Shown here: one piece after another, positions 52,212 through 61,898 of the stretch
Numbering within the stretch: the stretch's first letter is position 1
Layout: every line of letters starts with the position of its first letter
Program-made: the position numbers and the translations under genes
The notes under the pieces: model-generated
The model's input: only the letters and a program-made list of their open reading frames with translations
What the model was told of the DNA's origin: nothing
The model's database searches: none
Assembly: GCF_003318275.1 (NCBI RefSeq)
Contig: NZ_QOCH01000003.1
Coordinates: 284,532-348,531, forward strand
Source: Marinobacter sp. F3R11
GTDB taxonomy: Bacteria > Pseudomonadota > Gammaproteobacteria > Pseudomonadales > Oleiphilaceae
Direction of reading: 5' to 3'
DNA length: 64,000 bases

Positions 52212-53132
52212 TCAGAAAAACACAAAGTGATCCACAAGAAGTACCACAAACAGAGCCATCAGGTAAGTGATGGAGTATTTGAAGGTGTTCAGTGCAACTC
52301 GCCGGTCATCGCCCTTGATCAGACGCACAGCATAGTGCAGAAAGCGTAAGCCTAATACGAGGGCCCCGGCCAGGTAAATCCAGCCGGACATACCTGTGAC
52401 AAATGGTAGCAGGCTGACAGCCAGCAACATGAGGGTATAAAGCAGTATGTGCAGTTCAGTGTATTTATTGCCGTGAGTAACGGGCAGCATGGGGATGCCG
52501 GCCTTCGCATATTCCTCTTTGCGATGAATAGCCAGCGCCCAGAAGTGGGGTGGTGTCCAGGCGAAAATGATCAGAACCAGAAGCAGTGCATGGCCGTCGA
52601 CCTGCCCTGTAACTGCCGTCCAGCCCAACAGGGGTGGCATTGCCCCTGCGAGACCACCAATCGTTATGTTCTGGGGAGTCGCCCGTTTCAGGAACAGGGT
52701 GTAAACACCTGCATAACCCACCAGAGAAGCCAGGGTGAGCCAGGCTGTCAGGTGGTTCACCTGCCACATCAGCAAGATCATACCAATACAGGCCAGCAGT
52801 ACTGCAAATACGATAGCCTCTACCGGGGAAATCCTGCCTGTGGCAACCGGGCGTTTGCGGGTGCGGGCCATAACTGTATCAATTTTCTGGTCGACCACAT
52901 GATTGACCACGGCGGCTGCACCGGCAAGCAGGGCAATGCCCAGGTTGCCGTATATCACTACAGTCCAGCCAGGTAACCCCGGGGTAGCCAGCAACATTCC
53001 TATAACCGATGTCAGGATCATCAACGCCACGACACGGGGTTTGGTCAGTTCCAGATAATCCCTCCAGGAAATCGATCGGGTGGATTGAATGGAAACCCCT
53101 TGAGCCGGCAGTACGTTCACTTGTTCACTCAT
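52212..53132 (-). CDS. ctaB: Protoheme IX farnesyltransferase (heme O synthase)
   Basis: 306-aa UbiA-family prenyltransferase with about eight to nine TM helices that makes heme O from protoheme. The first Asp-rich site is NHVVDQKIDTVMARTRKRP, and LVLIIFAWTPPHFW carries further active-site residues. Its ATG overlaps the ctaA stop by 4 bases. With ctaA it supplies heme A for the adjacent aa3 oxidase. Confidence 0.96.
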   Translation of the reverse strand: MSEQVNVLPAQGVSIQSTRSISWRDYLELTKPRVVALMILTSVIGMLLATPGLPGWTVVIYGNLGIALLAGAAAVVNHVVDQKIDTVMARTRKRPVATGRISPVEAIVFAVLLACIGMILLMWQVNHLTAWLTLASLVGYAGVYTLFLKRATPQNITIGGLAGAMPPLLGWTAVTGQVDGHALLLVLIIFAWTPPHFWALAIHRKEEYAKAGIPMLPVTHGNKYTELHILLYTLMLLAVSLLPFVTGMSGWIYLAGALVLGLRFLHYAVRLIKGDDRRVALNTFKYSITYLMALFVVLLVDHFVFF

Positions 53133-54271
53133 GCCGTAATCTCCTGATTCATTGTTTTTGTATGTATCGCTGTTTCACTCTTTAGCTCCGGAGACACATG
53201 GGACAACTGATAGTGTCGCCAGGTCAGATAAATCACCGACAGCAGCAACCCGGCGCCCATGGCGTTATGGGCAACAGCAACGGGAAGGGGAATGAAAAGC
53301 AGAACGTTGGCAATCCCCAGGCTGATCTGGGCCACCAGAGCCGCTGCAACCAGCAGGACAGGGCCGCGCAGATCCCGGCCTGTGGCCTGACGCCAGAGCA
53401 AAACCAGCAGAACGGAAAAATATGCCAGAACCACCAGGGCACCCGCCCTGTGAGTTACGTGAATCGCTACCCGTCCATCCGCGTTAAGCTGCCCTCCAAG
53501 ATAGTTAGGGCCGACATGCTGGGTAATATCAAAACCGTGTTGGAAATCCATGCCTTCCGGCCACCACTGCCCCTGGCATGTTGGCAGATCGGTACAGGCG
53601 ACAGCTGCATAATTTGCAGCCGTCCAGGCACCCAGAGCAATCTGCATGATGATCAGTAAAAGCCCCCCGGCGAGCCATGGGCGAAAGCTCGCTATACCGT
53701 ATGTTGGCGCCGGCCTGTTCGCAGAAGCAGGTGTTTCCGGGATAACCCCAGCCTGATGAGCCGCAAACTTCCGAAGACGAAGCAGCAGCAGGGTAAGCAG
53801 GCTCAGTGTGGTGAAACCACCCAACAAGTGAAGAGCAACGACCTGGGGCCAGAGCTTCAGAGTGACTGTCCACATACCGAAGGCCCCCTGCAGCAGAATA
53901 AATCCTGCAATGAACAGAGGTAGCCTGAAAGGCATACCGCTTCGGCGCTGTCGCACCGCGCTGGCAGCCAGTCCGAACACCACCAGCCCCAGCGTACCGG
54001 CTGCGTAGCGATGGATCATTTCCGGCCAGCCCTTGGCCACATCCACGGGCGTATCCGGAAACCGGGCATTGGCGATGGCGATGCTCGCCTCGCTCTGGGG
54101 CACGGTGATGAATCCGTAACAACCCGGCCAGTCAGGGCAACCCAGTCCAGCATGAACCAGGCGGGTCCATGCGCCCAGCATGATCACCACAACGGCAAGA
54201 AGCACTGCGAATGTCGCCCAGTTAACCATGGCTCTTGCTTTTGGCGGACGTGCGGCGGTCGGATGATGCAA
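53129..54271 (-). CDS. ctaA: Heme A synthase (COX15/CtaA)
   Basis: 380 aa with eight TM helices, converting heme O to heme A. Heme-ligand histidines are visible in TRLVHAGLGCPDWPGCYG, EMIHRYAAG, VALHLLGGF and THRAGAL. It lies between the assembly protein gene (22 bp upstream) and ctaB (4-base overlap). Confidence 0.95.
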   Translation of the reverse strand: MHHPTAARPPKARAMVNWATFAVLLAVVVIMLGAWTRLVHAGLGCPDWPGCYGFITVPQSEASIAIANARFPDTPVDVAKGWPEMIHRYAAGTLGLVVFGLAASAVRQRRSGMPFRLPLFIAGFILLQGAFGMWTVTLKLWPQVVALHLLGGFTTLSLLTLLLLRLRKFAAHQAGVIPETPASANRPAPTYGIASFRPWLAGGLLLIIMQIALGAWTAANYAAVACTDLPTCQGQWWPEGMDFQHGFDITQHVGPNYLGGQLNADGRVAIHVTHRAGALVVLAYFSVLLVLLWRQATGRDLRGPVLLVAAALVAQISLGIANVLLFIPLPVAVAHNAMGAGLLLSVIYLTWRHYQLSHVSPELKSETAIHTKTMNQEITA

Positions 54272-54293
54272 GGTGACTCCTCCAGGCTGAACC

Positions 54294-54941
54294 TCAGCCC
54301 ACCTGCGATAATTTGAGCAGGTGTTTCAGGTCCTTGAGCATATCCTTGCCAGAATGTTCCGGGCCATAGTGCATCATCACATTCCCGAAAGGATCAATCA
54401 GCATGATGCGCGGTTCTTTTTCGGGAGTGATACCAGCGGGCCAGGCCGGGGTTGTACCCGGCGCAGGTACCAGACGTTCCATTAACCGGTATTCCGTAGG
54501 CCAGCGCGCAGCCAGGTCGCCGGAAATACCACCCAGCACAGCCGCTCGGGATACACGGTTGGCGTTTTTGCCCAGTGCAATGTTCACTTGCCGCGACAGA
54601 TAGAGCAGCTCTTCACAAATGCTGTCACACTCGCCAGCTGCAACCACAAGCAGCCATTGCGGATCCGTACTTGCATTGAAGCGCCTGGCCAGAGGCTCCC
54701 CCGAGAGCGTCTCCAGGCCGAGATCTGCCACCGGCACCGGTGGCGTGATCAGAACGCCCTGATTGGTGTGTCCCGCAGGGTTCAGCCAGCCTGTGTAGAA
54801 CATCACTGTGGCCAGAATCATCGGTCCGAAGCCAAGGGAAAACAGCAGCATCGCTGTGCGACGGCCTCTGCGTACCTGTTCTGGAGAAGGGCCTTCTGCC
54901 TCTTCCTGCTGTGGTATCCGGTTAGCCATTGTCATTGTCAT
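54294..54941 (-). CDS. Membrane-anchored cytochrome oxidase assembly protein, thioredoxin-like
   Basis: 215 aa with one N-terminal TM helix (AMLLFSLGFGPMILATVMFYTG) and a periplasmic domain resembling SCO/thioredoxin folds (WLLVVAAGECDSICEELLYL, with a CxxxC pair). It is commonly found between SURF1 and ctaA in pseudomonads and relatives and presumed to help assemble the oxidase. Start ATG 54941 has GGAG at 6 bases. It overlaps the SURF1 3' end by 20 bp. Confidence 0.82.
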   Translation of the reverse strand: MTMTMANRIPQQEEAEGPSPEQVRRGRRTAMLLFSLGFGPMILATVMFYTGWLNPAGHTNQGVLITPPVPVADLGLETLSGEPLARRFNASTDPQWLLVVAAGECDSICEELLYLSRQVNIALGKNANRVSRAAVLGGISGDLAARWPTEYRLMERLVPAPGTTPAWPAGITPEKEPRIMLIDPFGNVMMHYGPEHSGKDMLKDLKHLLKLSQVG

Positions 54942-55659
54942 TATTGGCTCCTGTCTTTCGATAACTCGCTACTACACTCAATATAGTCAGCACCATGGCA
55001 AGCGCAAACCATTGTGCCGCATATCCGTAATGTGTCTGTGGCCCCATCAGATCTGGCGCCCAGTCAGCACGATAGGCTCCGGGCTGCTTATTGTCCTGAA
55101 GCCTGATGATAGCGCCTGGCAGAGTTGGTACTTCAACTCTTGCTACCGGACCGGAAAGCATCTGAACCCGCCGGGGCCAACCGCCTGCCGCTAATGACTT
55201 GTCCGATAAAACGGGAGGTTGCGGGTACTCACTTATCCGGCCGGTCAGGCTGAACATACCCTCGGGAGGGGTCACATCCGGCAGTTCGTTTCTCGTCCTT
55301 GGCGCCCCGACCCAGCCTCTGTTGACCACAACCGGAGGCCCCTGAAGCGGATAAAACACCGTAAGCACCTCGTAACCGGCAATTCCATCGCGGGTCCGGT
55401 TATCCAATAACCAGCTTCGATCACCATAAAGCCCGGTTACCGTTACCGGCCGGCCGTTTTCCAGGCCATTCGCAACCAACTCCGGCCAGTCCAGGTTCTG
55501 AGCCTCCTGTCTCCATTGCTCCAGTATCACCTGCTTTTGTCCGGCCCGATTCAGTTGCCAGATCCCGAGGCCCACCAACAACGGCAGGAAAGCGCCGGTA
55601 AAAATCATCAGGCGCCAGTTAATGCGCCATTTCCGGGGGTTTTTCTTTGCCGTCATCAT
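54922..55659 (-). CDS. SURF1-family cytochrome oxidase assembly protein
   Basis: 245 aa with two TM helices, at residues ~15-32 (LMIFTGAFLPLLVGLGIWQL) and near the C terminus (FALAMVLTILSVVASY). The SURF1 signature WQLNRAGQK, PVVVNRGWVG and the HYGYAAQWF end are present. SURF1 helps insert heme A into subunit I. It is divergent from the small DUF2909 gene, 54 bp apart. Confidence 0.93.
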   Translation of the reverse strand: MMTAKKNPRKWRINWRLMIFTGAFLPLLVGLGIWQLNRAGQKQVILEQWRQEAQNLDWPELVANGLENGRPVTVTGLYGDRSWLLDNRTRDGIAGYEVLTVFYPLQGPPVVVNRGWVGAPRTRNELPDVTPPEGMFSLTGRISEYPQPPVLSDKSLAAGGWPRRVQMLSGPVARVEVPTLPGAIIRLQDNKQPGAYRADWAPDLMGPQTHYGYAAQWFALAMVLTILSVVASYRKTGANNDNDNG

Positions 55660-55713
55660 GGTCTGCTATAGTGAATCTGGCAGCAGTCAGAACAAAAACC
55701 AGAGAGACTCTTT

Positions 55714-55917
55714 ATGCTCAAAGCCCTCATCATCTTCCTCATGCTTGCCGTTATCGTCAGCCTTTTCAGTGGTCTGTTCTTTCTCCTCAAAGATGGCGGC
55801 AAAACCAATCGTGTGGTGAACTCCCTCGCGGTCCGGGTAACGCTTAGCGTTCTGCTGCTGGCGGTTATTCTTTTGTCGCTGTGGCAAGGGAGCCTGACAC
55901 TGCATCCGACTCCCTGA
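55714..55917 (+). CDS. DUF2909 twin-transmembrane protein
   Basis: 67 aa of two TM helices (LIIFLMLAVIVSLFSGLFFLL and VTLSVLLLAVILLSLW) joined by a short basic loop DGGKTNRV. It matches the small DUF2909 family found in oxidase loci. It is the only plus-strand gene in the cox cluster, between SURF1 and coxC, and so runs antisense to any coxC-SURF1 read-through. GAGAGA precedes the ATG. A role in oxidase assembly is inferred from context. Confidence 0.85.
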   Translation: MLKALIIFLMLAVIVSLFSGLFFLLKDGGKTNRVVNSLAVRVTLSVLLLAVILLSLWQGSLTLHPTP

Positions 55918-55935
55918 TAAGAGCTTCCGGTCACC

Positions 55936-56823
55936 TCAGATGACATACACGAACACAAACAGACCTAGCCAGACCACGTCTACAAAGTGCCAGTACCAGG
56001 AAGTTGCCTCAAACCCGAAATGGTTATCCGATGAGAAGTGCCCTTTGTGAATGCGGATCAGCATGATGGTCAGCATCAGCGTACCCAGCATTACGTGCGC
56101 ACCGTGAAACCCGGTGAGCATGAAAAAAGTACTGCCGTAGATACCGGACTGAAGTGTCAGATTGAGATCCTGATAGGCGTGCACATACTCTTCTGCCTGT
56201 AAAAGCAGGAATGCAAGAGCCAGGACAATGGTAGCCCCCAGCCAGATTTTCACTTTCTTCCGGTTATCCGCTTTAAGCGCGTGGTGAGCTACGGTTACGG
56301 TAAATGATGAAGTGACCAGCAATATGGTATTTATCAGCGGCAAACCCCAGGCTCCGATGACAGATTTCGGTGCGGGAAAGGCTTCCGGGTCCGGGTTGTT
56401 GATCAATGGCCAGGTTGCCTGAAAGCCCTCCCAAAGCATGTTGGAACTGCCTCTGTCGCCTTCACCTCCGAGCCAGGGCACGACAAACACACGCGCGTAG
56501 AAAAGTGCTCCGAAAAAGGCCGCAAAAAACATGATCTCCGAGAAGATAAACCAGCTCATCCCCCAGCGGAATGAGCGGTCCATCTGCGGGCTGTACAGGC
56601 CGGACCGACTTTCTCTGATCACGCTGCCAAACCAGCCAAACAACATATAAATCATGATTGCCATGCCGACGGCAAAAATCATCCAGTCGCCACCGGTACT
56701 TCCGCCCTGGTTGCTGGCGACCATAATTGAGGCGACACCGTAAAGGGTCACCCCGAGGCCGACGGTAGCAACAATAGGCCATTTGCTCTGTTCAGGAACG
56801 TAATAGGTCTGAAAGTCCGCCAT
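55936..56823 (-). CDS. coxC: Cytochrome c oxidase subunit III
   Basis: 295 aa with seven TM helices. Family stretches include MSWFIFSEIMFFAAFFGALFY, HAYQDLNLTLQSGIYGSTFF, GFHGAHVMLGT and the terminal SWYWHFVDVVWLGLF. ATG 56823 is chosen because GGAG lies 6 bases upstream, 16 bases after the ctaG stop; earlier ATGs lie within ctaG. Confidence 0.96.
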   Translation of the reverse strand: MADFQTYYVPEQSKWPIVATVGLGVTLYGVASIMVASNQGGSTGGDWMIFAVGMAIMIYMLFGWFGSVIRESRSGLYSPQMDRSFRWGMSWFIFSEIMFFAAFFGALFYARVFVVPWLGGEGDRGSSNMLWEGFQATWPLINNPDPEAFPAPKSVIGAWGLPLINTILLVTSSFTVTVAHHALKADNRKKVKIWLGATIVLALAFLLLQAEEYVHAYQDLNLTLQSGIYGSTFFMLTGFHGAHVMLGTLMLTIMLIRIHKGHFSSDNHFGFEATSWYWHFVDVVWLGLFVFVYVI

Positions 56824-56839
56824 AGCAATCTCCGATGGC

Positions 56840-57430
56840 TTATCCATTATCGATTGTTGTTGTTTTGAAAACCGCAGCCTGTGGTTCGCCCTGGTCATAC
56901 AGCGTATAGGACAGCGTCAGCTTGGTAATGTGGCTGGGCAGATCCCGGTCCACGATAAAAACCAGTGGCATTTCTGTGTTCTCACCGGCTGCTAACGGTT
57001 GCTGGTTGAAGCAGAAGCACTCTGTTTTATGGAAATACAAGGTCCCTTCAGATGGCGACAAGCTGGGCACCGCCTGCCCGACCATATCCCTGCCGGTAGG
57101 ATTCTCGGCGTAAAAACTTACGGTAATTGCCTCTCCCGGGTGCACATCCACACTTCGGGATACCGGACGGAAAACCCAGGGCATGTCCGGCCCGTTCTGG
57201 GCCAGAAACTGTACTTTGACCGTGCGCTTCATATCGGCAACCGCAACATCTGAGGACACATACCGGCCGCTGGTTTTGCCATTAATACCGGTGATGTCAC
57301 AAAACACATCGTACAAAGGCACCATCGCAAAACCGAAGGCAAACATGCCGGCCACGCTGGCAAGACACCAGCCTACAACCCGCGCATTGCTGCGCTGGGT
57401 GGCGGGAGCGGCAACCGTTTGCTCAACCAT
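56840..57430 (-). CDS. ctaG: Cytochrome c oxidase assembly protein CtaG (Cox11)
   Basis: 196 aa with one N-terminal TM helix (LASVAGMFAFGFAMVPLYDV) and a periplasmic immunoglobulin-like domain. It delivers copper to CuB of subunit I. The copper-binding motif ECFCFNQQPL is present. It lies 13 bases after coxA and 16 before coxC. Confidence 0.95.
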   Translation of the reverse strand: MVEQTVAAPATQRSNARVVGWCLASVAGMFAFGFAMVPLYDVFCDITGINGKTSGRYVSSDVAVADMKRTVKVQFLAQNGPDMPWVFRPVSRSVDVHPGEAITVSFYAENPTGRDMVGQAVPSLSPSEGTLYFHKTECFCFNQQPLAAGENTEMPLVFIVDRDLPSHITKLTLSYTLYDQGEPQAAVFKTTTIDNG

Positions 57431-57443
57431 TGAATCCAGCCTC

Positions 57444-59027
57444 CTACTTCACAACCGGTGGCGTAGAAAAGGTGTGGTAGGGCGCCGGCGAAGGAACCGT
57501 CCATTCAAGCCCCTCTGCACCTTCCCATGGCTTGGCAGGAGCTTTCTCTCCACCTCTCACACACTTCACAACGATCAGAAGGAACAATAACTGGGTAGAC
57601 CCGAACATGAAGGCCCCCACACTCGACACCATATTGAAATCAGCAAACTGCAGGGCGTAGTCCGGAATGCGGCGGGGCATCCCGGCAAGACCCAGGAAAT
57701 GCATCGGGAAGAAGGCCAGGTTCATGCCGATAAACGACAGCCAGAAATGGGTTTTGGCCAGTGTTTCGTCATACATGTGGCCGGTCCACTTGGGCAACCA
57801 GAAATATGCCGAAGCGAAGATGCCGAATATGGCGCCAGGCACCAATACATAGTGGAAGTGTGCAACCACGAAATAGGTGTCGTGGTACTGGAAGTCTGCC
57901 GGGGCAATCGCCAGCATCAGGCCTGAGAATCCGCCAATCGTAAAGAGGATCACAAAGGCGATGGCAAACAGCATGGGAGTCTCGAACGAGAGAGAGCCCC
58001 TGAACATGGTGGCTACCCAGTTAAATACCTTCACCCCTGTCGGAACGGCAATCAGCAAGGTGGCATACATGAAGAACAGCTGCCCGGCGACGGGTACGCC
58101 TACCGTGAACATATGGTGCGCCCACACCAGGAAGGATAGCAGCGCAATCGCACCTACCGCGTATACCATAGATGCATAACCAAACAGCTTCTTCCGCGAA
58201 AATGCCGGGATAATATGTGATATAGCCCCAAATGCCGGCAAAATCATGATGTATACCTCCGGATGCCCGAAGAACCAGAACACATGCTGGAACAGAACCG
58301 GATCACCACCACCGGCCGCGTTGAAGAAGCTGGTTCCAAAGTTGATATCCATCAGCATCATGGTGACCACACCTGCGAGTACTGGCATCACTGCAATTAG
58401 CAGGAACGCAGTAATCAGCCAGGTCCATACAAACATGGGCATTTTCATCATGGTCATGCCGGGCGCGCGCATGTTCAGTATGGTGGCGATCACGTTAATG
58501 GCCCCCATGATCGAGGACACACCCATAATGTGGATGGCAAAAATAAAGAAGGTTGTGCTCGGTGGCCCGTAGGTAGTGGAAAGTGGCGCGTAAAATGTCC
58601 AGCCGAAGTTAGGGGCTCCGCCTTCCATGAACAGGGTTGAAACCAGTATAAGGAATGCACAGGGCAGCAACCAGAAACTCCAGTTGTTCATCCGCGGCAG
58701 GGCCATGTCCGGCGCACCGATCATCAGCGGCACCATCCAGTTTGCCAACCCGACAAATGCCGGCATGACAGCGCCAAACACCATTATCAGGCCATGCATG
58801 GTGGTCATCTGGTTGAAAAATTCCGGCTGGACAATCTGTAAGCCTGGCTGGAAGAGTTCAGCCCGTATAACCATTGCCATGGTTCCACCCAGAAGGAACA
58901 TGGTAAAACTGAATATCAGGTACATGGTCCCGATATCCTTATGATTAGTCGTCAGCAGCCAGCGACTGATGCCGCTCGCCGGGCCATGATGATGTTCCTG
59001 GGCGTGGGTATCTGCAACCGCACTCAT
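57444..59027 (-). CDS. coxA: Cytochrome c oxidase subunit I
   Basis: 527 aa with 12 TM helices, the catalytic subunit of the aa3-type oxidase. The low-spin heme His is in TTMHGLIMVFGA. HPEVYIMILPAFG supplies the CuB His with its cross-linked Tyr, followed by VWAHHMFTVG. HDTYFVVAHFHYVL gives the heme a and a3 histidines. The Tyr-containing K channel and the D-channel Asn/Asp loop appear intact, as expected for an A-type pump. Confidence 0.97.
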   Translation of the reverse strand: MSAVADTHAQEHHHGPASGISRWLLTTNHKDIGTMYLIFSFTMFLLGGTMAMVIRAELFQPGLQIVQPEFFNQMTTMHGLIMVFGAVMPAFVGLANWMVPLMIGAPDMALPRMNNWSFWLLPCAFLILVSTLFMEGGAPNFGWTFYAPLSTTYGPPSTTFFIFAIHIMGVSSIMGAINVIATILNMRAPGMTMMKMPMFVWTWLITAFLLIAVMPVLAGVVTMMLMDINFGTSFFNAAGGGDPVLFQHVFWFFGHPEVYIMILPAFGAISHIIPAFSRKKLFGYASMVYAVGAIALLSFLVWAHHMFTVGVPVAGQLFFMYATLLIAVPTGVKVFNWVATMFRGSLSFETPMLFAIAFVILFTIGGFSGLMLAIAPADFQYHDTYFVVAHFHYVLVPGAIFGIFASAYFWLPKWTGHMYDETLAKTHFWLSFIGMNLAFFPMHFLGLAGMPRRIPDYALQFADFNMVSSVGAFMFGSTQLLFLLIVVKCVRGGEKAPAKPWEGAEGLEWTVPSPAPYHTFSTPPVVK

Positions 59028-59084
59028 TAAAACCCCCGTTACCGCCTGTTATTGTGGCTGGTGATAGCTGTTATCTGGCGTTGA

Positions 59085-60209
59085 TTACTGTGCGTTCTTG
59101 TAATCGAAGATTTCTTTCGGCGTGACCATGTCGCCAACCTTGTTACCCCAGGCGTTACGCTCGTAAGTAATGATGGCCGCAAGGTCTGCTTCATTCAGCT
59201 GGCCGCCGAAGGCCTGCATCGCCGTGCCCGGTTTACCGTTCACCACGATGTCGATGTGCGCGGCTATATCTCCGGTAGCAACAGCGCTGCCCCTGAGTGC
59301 CGGAAAAGCCGGTGGCACACCGCTGCCGTCAGCCTGATGACAGGCCGCACAGGCAGTCGCATAGGCTTTTTCACCCCGTTCCAACAATTCTTCCATGGTC
59401 CAGTCTTTCTGGGTCAGCTCACGTTCTTTCTCCGCCATGGCTATCTGTTGGTTGACCCAGGTGTTGTAATCTTCTTCTGACACAGCTTTCACCACCACCG
59501 GCATAAACCCATGGTCTTTCCCGCATAACTCGGTGCACTGGCCACGGTAGGTGCCCGGCTTGTCCACACGGGTCCAGGCTTCGTTGATAAAGCCAGGGAT
59601 AGCATCTTTCTTGACGCCAAAATCCGGCACCCACCAGGAGTGGATGACGTCGTTTGCGGTCAGCAGGAAGCGGATTTTTTTACCCACCGGAATAACCATG
59701 GGGTTATCCACCTCCAGCAGGTAGTTTTCTCCCTTGGCCTGCCTGTTACTAATCTGATCTGAAGGTGTTGCCAGGTTGGAAAAATAGCCAAAATCTTCAT
59801 TTATGTATTCGTACTGCCACTTCCACTGATAACCAGTCACCTTGATATCTATATCTGACTCGGTGGTATCGTACATATCGATCAGGGTTGCAGTGGCAGG
59901 AATCGCCATGATGACGAGAATCACAAGCGGTATAAGCGTCCATAGGATCTCAACCAGGGTATTCTCGTGAAAATTTGCAGGTTTTGCGCCCTGGGACTTG
60001 CGGTGGGCGAAGATAGACCAGAACATAATCCCGAATACCACCACGCCAATGGCGACGCATATCCAGAAAATGGTCATATGAAGGTCGAAAATATCGTTAC
60101 TGGTACCGGTTACCCCCGGAGTCATGTTTACCGTCCAGTCCGCTACTGACAGAGCGGGGAACGACAGACCACCGAACAGGGCACCTGCCCGCTGAGCGTG
60201 CACACGCAT
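59085..60209 (-). CDS. coxB: Cytochrome c oxidase subunit II with fused cytochrome c domain
   Basis: 374 aa. A signal peptide and two TM helices precede the cupredoxin domain with the CuA site (HSWWVPDFG; CTELCGKDHGFMPV). A C-terminal cytochrome c domain has heme motif CAACH (near residue 296). This is the caa3 arrangement, which lets the enzyme take electrons through its own heme c. ATG 60209 (GGAG at 7 bases) is used. It is the first gene of the minus-strand cox operon and is divergent from the MATE gene. Confidence 0.95.
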   Translation of the reverse strand: MRVHAQRAGALFGGLSFPALSVADWTVNMTPGVTGTSNDIFDLHMTIFWICVAIGVVVFGIMFWSIFAHRKSQGAKPANFHENTLVEILWTLIPLVILVIMAIPATATLIDMYDTTESDIDIKVTGYQWKWQYEYINEDFGYFSNLATPSDQISNRQAKGENYLLEVDNPMVIPVGKKIRFLLTANDVIHSWWVPDFGVKKDAIPGFINEAWTRVDKPGTYRGQCTELCGKDHGFMPVVVKAVSEEDYNTWVNQQIAMAEKERELTQKDWTMEELLERGEKAYATACAACHQADGSGVPPAFPALRGSAVATGDIAAHIDIVVNGKPGTAMQAFGGQLNEADLAAIITYERNAWGNKVGDMVTPKEIFDYKNAQ

Positions 60210-60418
60210 ACTGTGTCTCCACAGAGTATTATTCTTGTCGGATTTTGCGTTATCCCTCTGACTTTTTTTCCGGTGCTCTCGCATTCACCGGTAACATCAG
60301 AGTGAAAGCCTGCTTATTAGATACCTCAAAACCGAGTATAGACACGGATCAAGAAAACACTAAAAAAACGGCTAAACCTAAAACCACTAACTCAGCACTT
60401 TTAAGAAGCAGATCGAAT

Positions 60419-61747
60419 ATGGCATTCAGGTTGTCTGTAACAGACCGGCGTTTGTGGGCTCTCGCATGGCCTCTTATGCTCACAAATCTCACGGTTCCAT
60501 TGCTCGGGCTGGTGGACACGGCCGTACTCGGGCACCTGCAAAGCCCGGAATATCTGGGGGCGGTAGCTGTTGGTGCCAACCTGTTCAGCATCCTGTACTG
60601 GACTTTCGGTTTTATGCGCATGGGCACAACGGGCCTCGCAGCCCAGGCCTGGGGCAAACGTGACAGCTTCAGCCAGGTTGCTTTACTACTGCGCTCTGTG
60701 ATGCTGGCGGTCGGCATCGGATTGCTGCTCATTCTGTGCCATCAGCCCCTGATCCGGACCGGGCTGGCACTGATGAACCCCAGCCCCGGCGTTACCGGAC
60801 TGGCCGGCGAGTATGCAGCCATCAGAATCTGGAGTGCCCCGGCAGTGCTTTGTCAGTACACACTGGTGGGCTGGCTGATAGGTACCCAGTTTGCACGCGG
60901 CCCGATGATCATGCTCATTGTCGCCAATGGCCTGAATATCGTACTGGATATACTTTTTGTGACGGTTCTGGGCTGGAACAGCAGGGGAGTTGCCATCGCC
61001 ACTGTGATTGCAGAGTATGGCGCCGCAATCATCGGGTTCGTTATTGTGCTGAGCCGGATGCCCGAAGGACAAAAACTCACCAGGGAGTTGTTCGGACAGC
61101 TTGCGGACTATCTGGCAATTCTCCAGGTTAACCGCTACATCATGGTGCGCACCATTGCTCTGTTGCTCGTACTGGCCTTTTTCACGGCTCAGGGGGCTCG
61201 TCAGGGCGACACCATACTGGCAGCCAATGCGGTGCTGATCACATTTCTGCTGCTTATTTCCAACGCCCTTGACGGCTTTGCCAACGCCGCTGAAGCGTTG
61301 ATCGGCGAGGCTGTTGGCAGGAACAGCCGGCGCAGGTTCTTTGTGGTATTCCGCTGCGCACTGCGCTGGTCTCTGTGGGGCTCTCTGTTGCTGACTCTTG
61401 TGTTCGTTTTTGGTGGCCGCAGCATGATCGCCATGCTGACGGGTATCGAGGGTGTGCGCATTGCAGCCTGGCAATATCTGCCCTGGCTCTGGCTACTACC
61501 CATCGCATCTGTCTGGGGCTTTTTGTTCGATGGCGTGTTCATTGGTGCCACCCGCACCCGCGATATGCAGAACACCATGTTATTCTCCGCACTTGGCGTT
61601 TTTGCACCCGTATGGTGGTTAACCACAGGCTGGGGTAATCATGGGCTATGGTTTTCTCTCATCTGCCTGATGCTCGCCCGTGCTGCAAGTATGGGCTGGC
61701 TGTGCTGGTCACATACCCGCAATGATCGATGGTTCCGTGGCCGCTGA
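60419..61747 (+). CDS. MATE-family efflux transporter, DinF-like
   Basis: 442 aa with 12 TM helices. LALAWPLMLTNLTVPLLGL style N terminus, VDTAVLGHL and the DinF-type second half (NALDGFANAAEALIGEA) are present. DinF-like MATE proteins export organic cations or bile-acid-like compounds using ion gradients. ATG 60419 gives the normal length; the SD is weak. The 209-bp gap to coxB holds both promoters. Confidence 0.9.
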   Translation: MAFRLSVTDRRLWALAWPLMLTNLTVPLLGLVDTAVLGHLQSPEYLGAVAVGANLFSILYWTFGFMRMGTTGLAAQAWGKRDSFSQVALLLRSVMLAVGIGLLLILCHQPLIRTGLALMNPSPGVTGLAGEYAAIRIWSAPAVLCQYTLVGWLIGTQFARGPMIMLIVANGLNIVLDILFVTVLGWNSRGVAIATVIAEYGAAIIGFVIVLSRMPEGQKLTRELFGQLADYLAILQVNRYIMVRTIALLLVLAFFTAQGARQGDTILAANAVLITFLLLISNALDGFANAAEALIGEAVGRNSRRRFFVVFRCALRWSLWGSLLLTLVFVFGGRSMIAMLTGIEGVRIAAWQYLPWLWLLPIASVWGFLFDGVFIGATRTRDMQNTMLFSALGVFAPVWWLTTGWGNHGLWFSLICLMLARAASMGWLCWSHTRNDRWFRGR

Positions 61748-61898
61748 CCCGGGCACAACCATTAACAATATCTGACAATCAGGAAATCCCGGCTCACGAA
61801 ATCTCGTCTACACTTGTCAGAAACGGCGGGCGCTTCGTGGTAGCAACTAACCTCAGCATGGCCCGCCAGCTTATCTACAGCCCGTTACAGGAGGCGCC

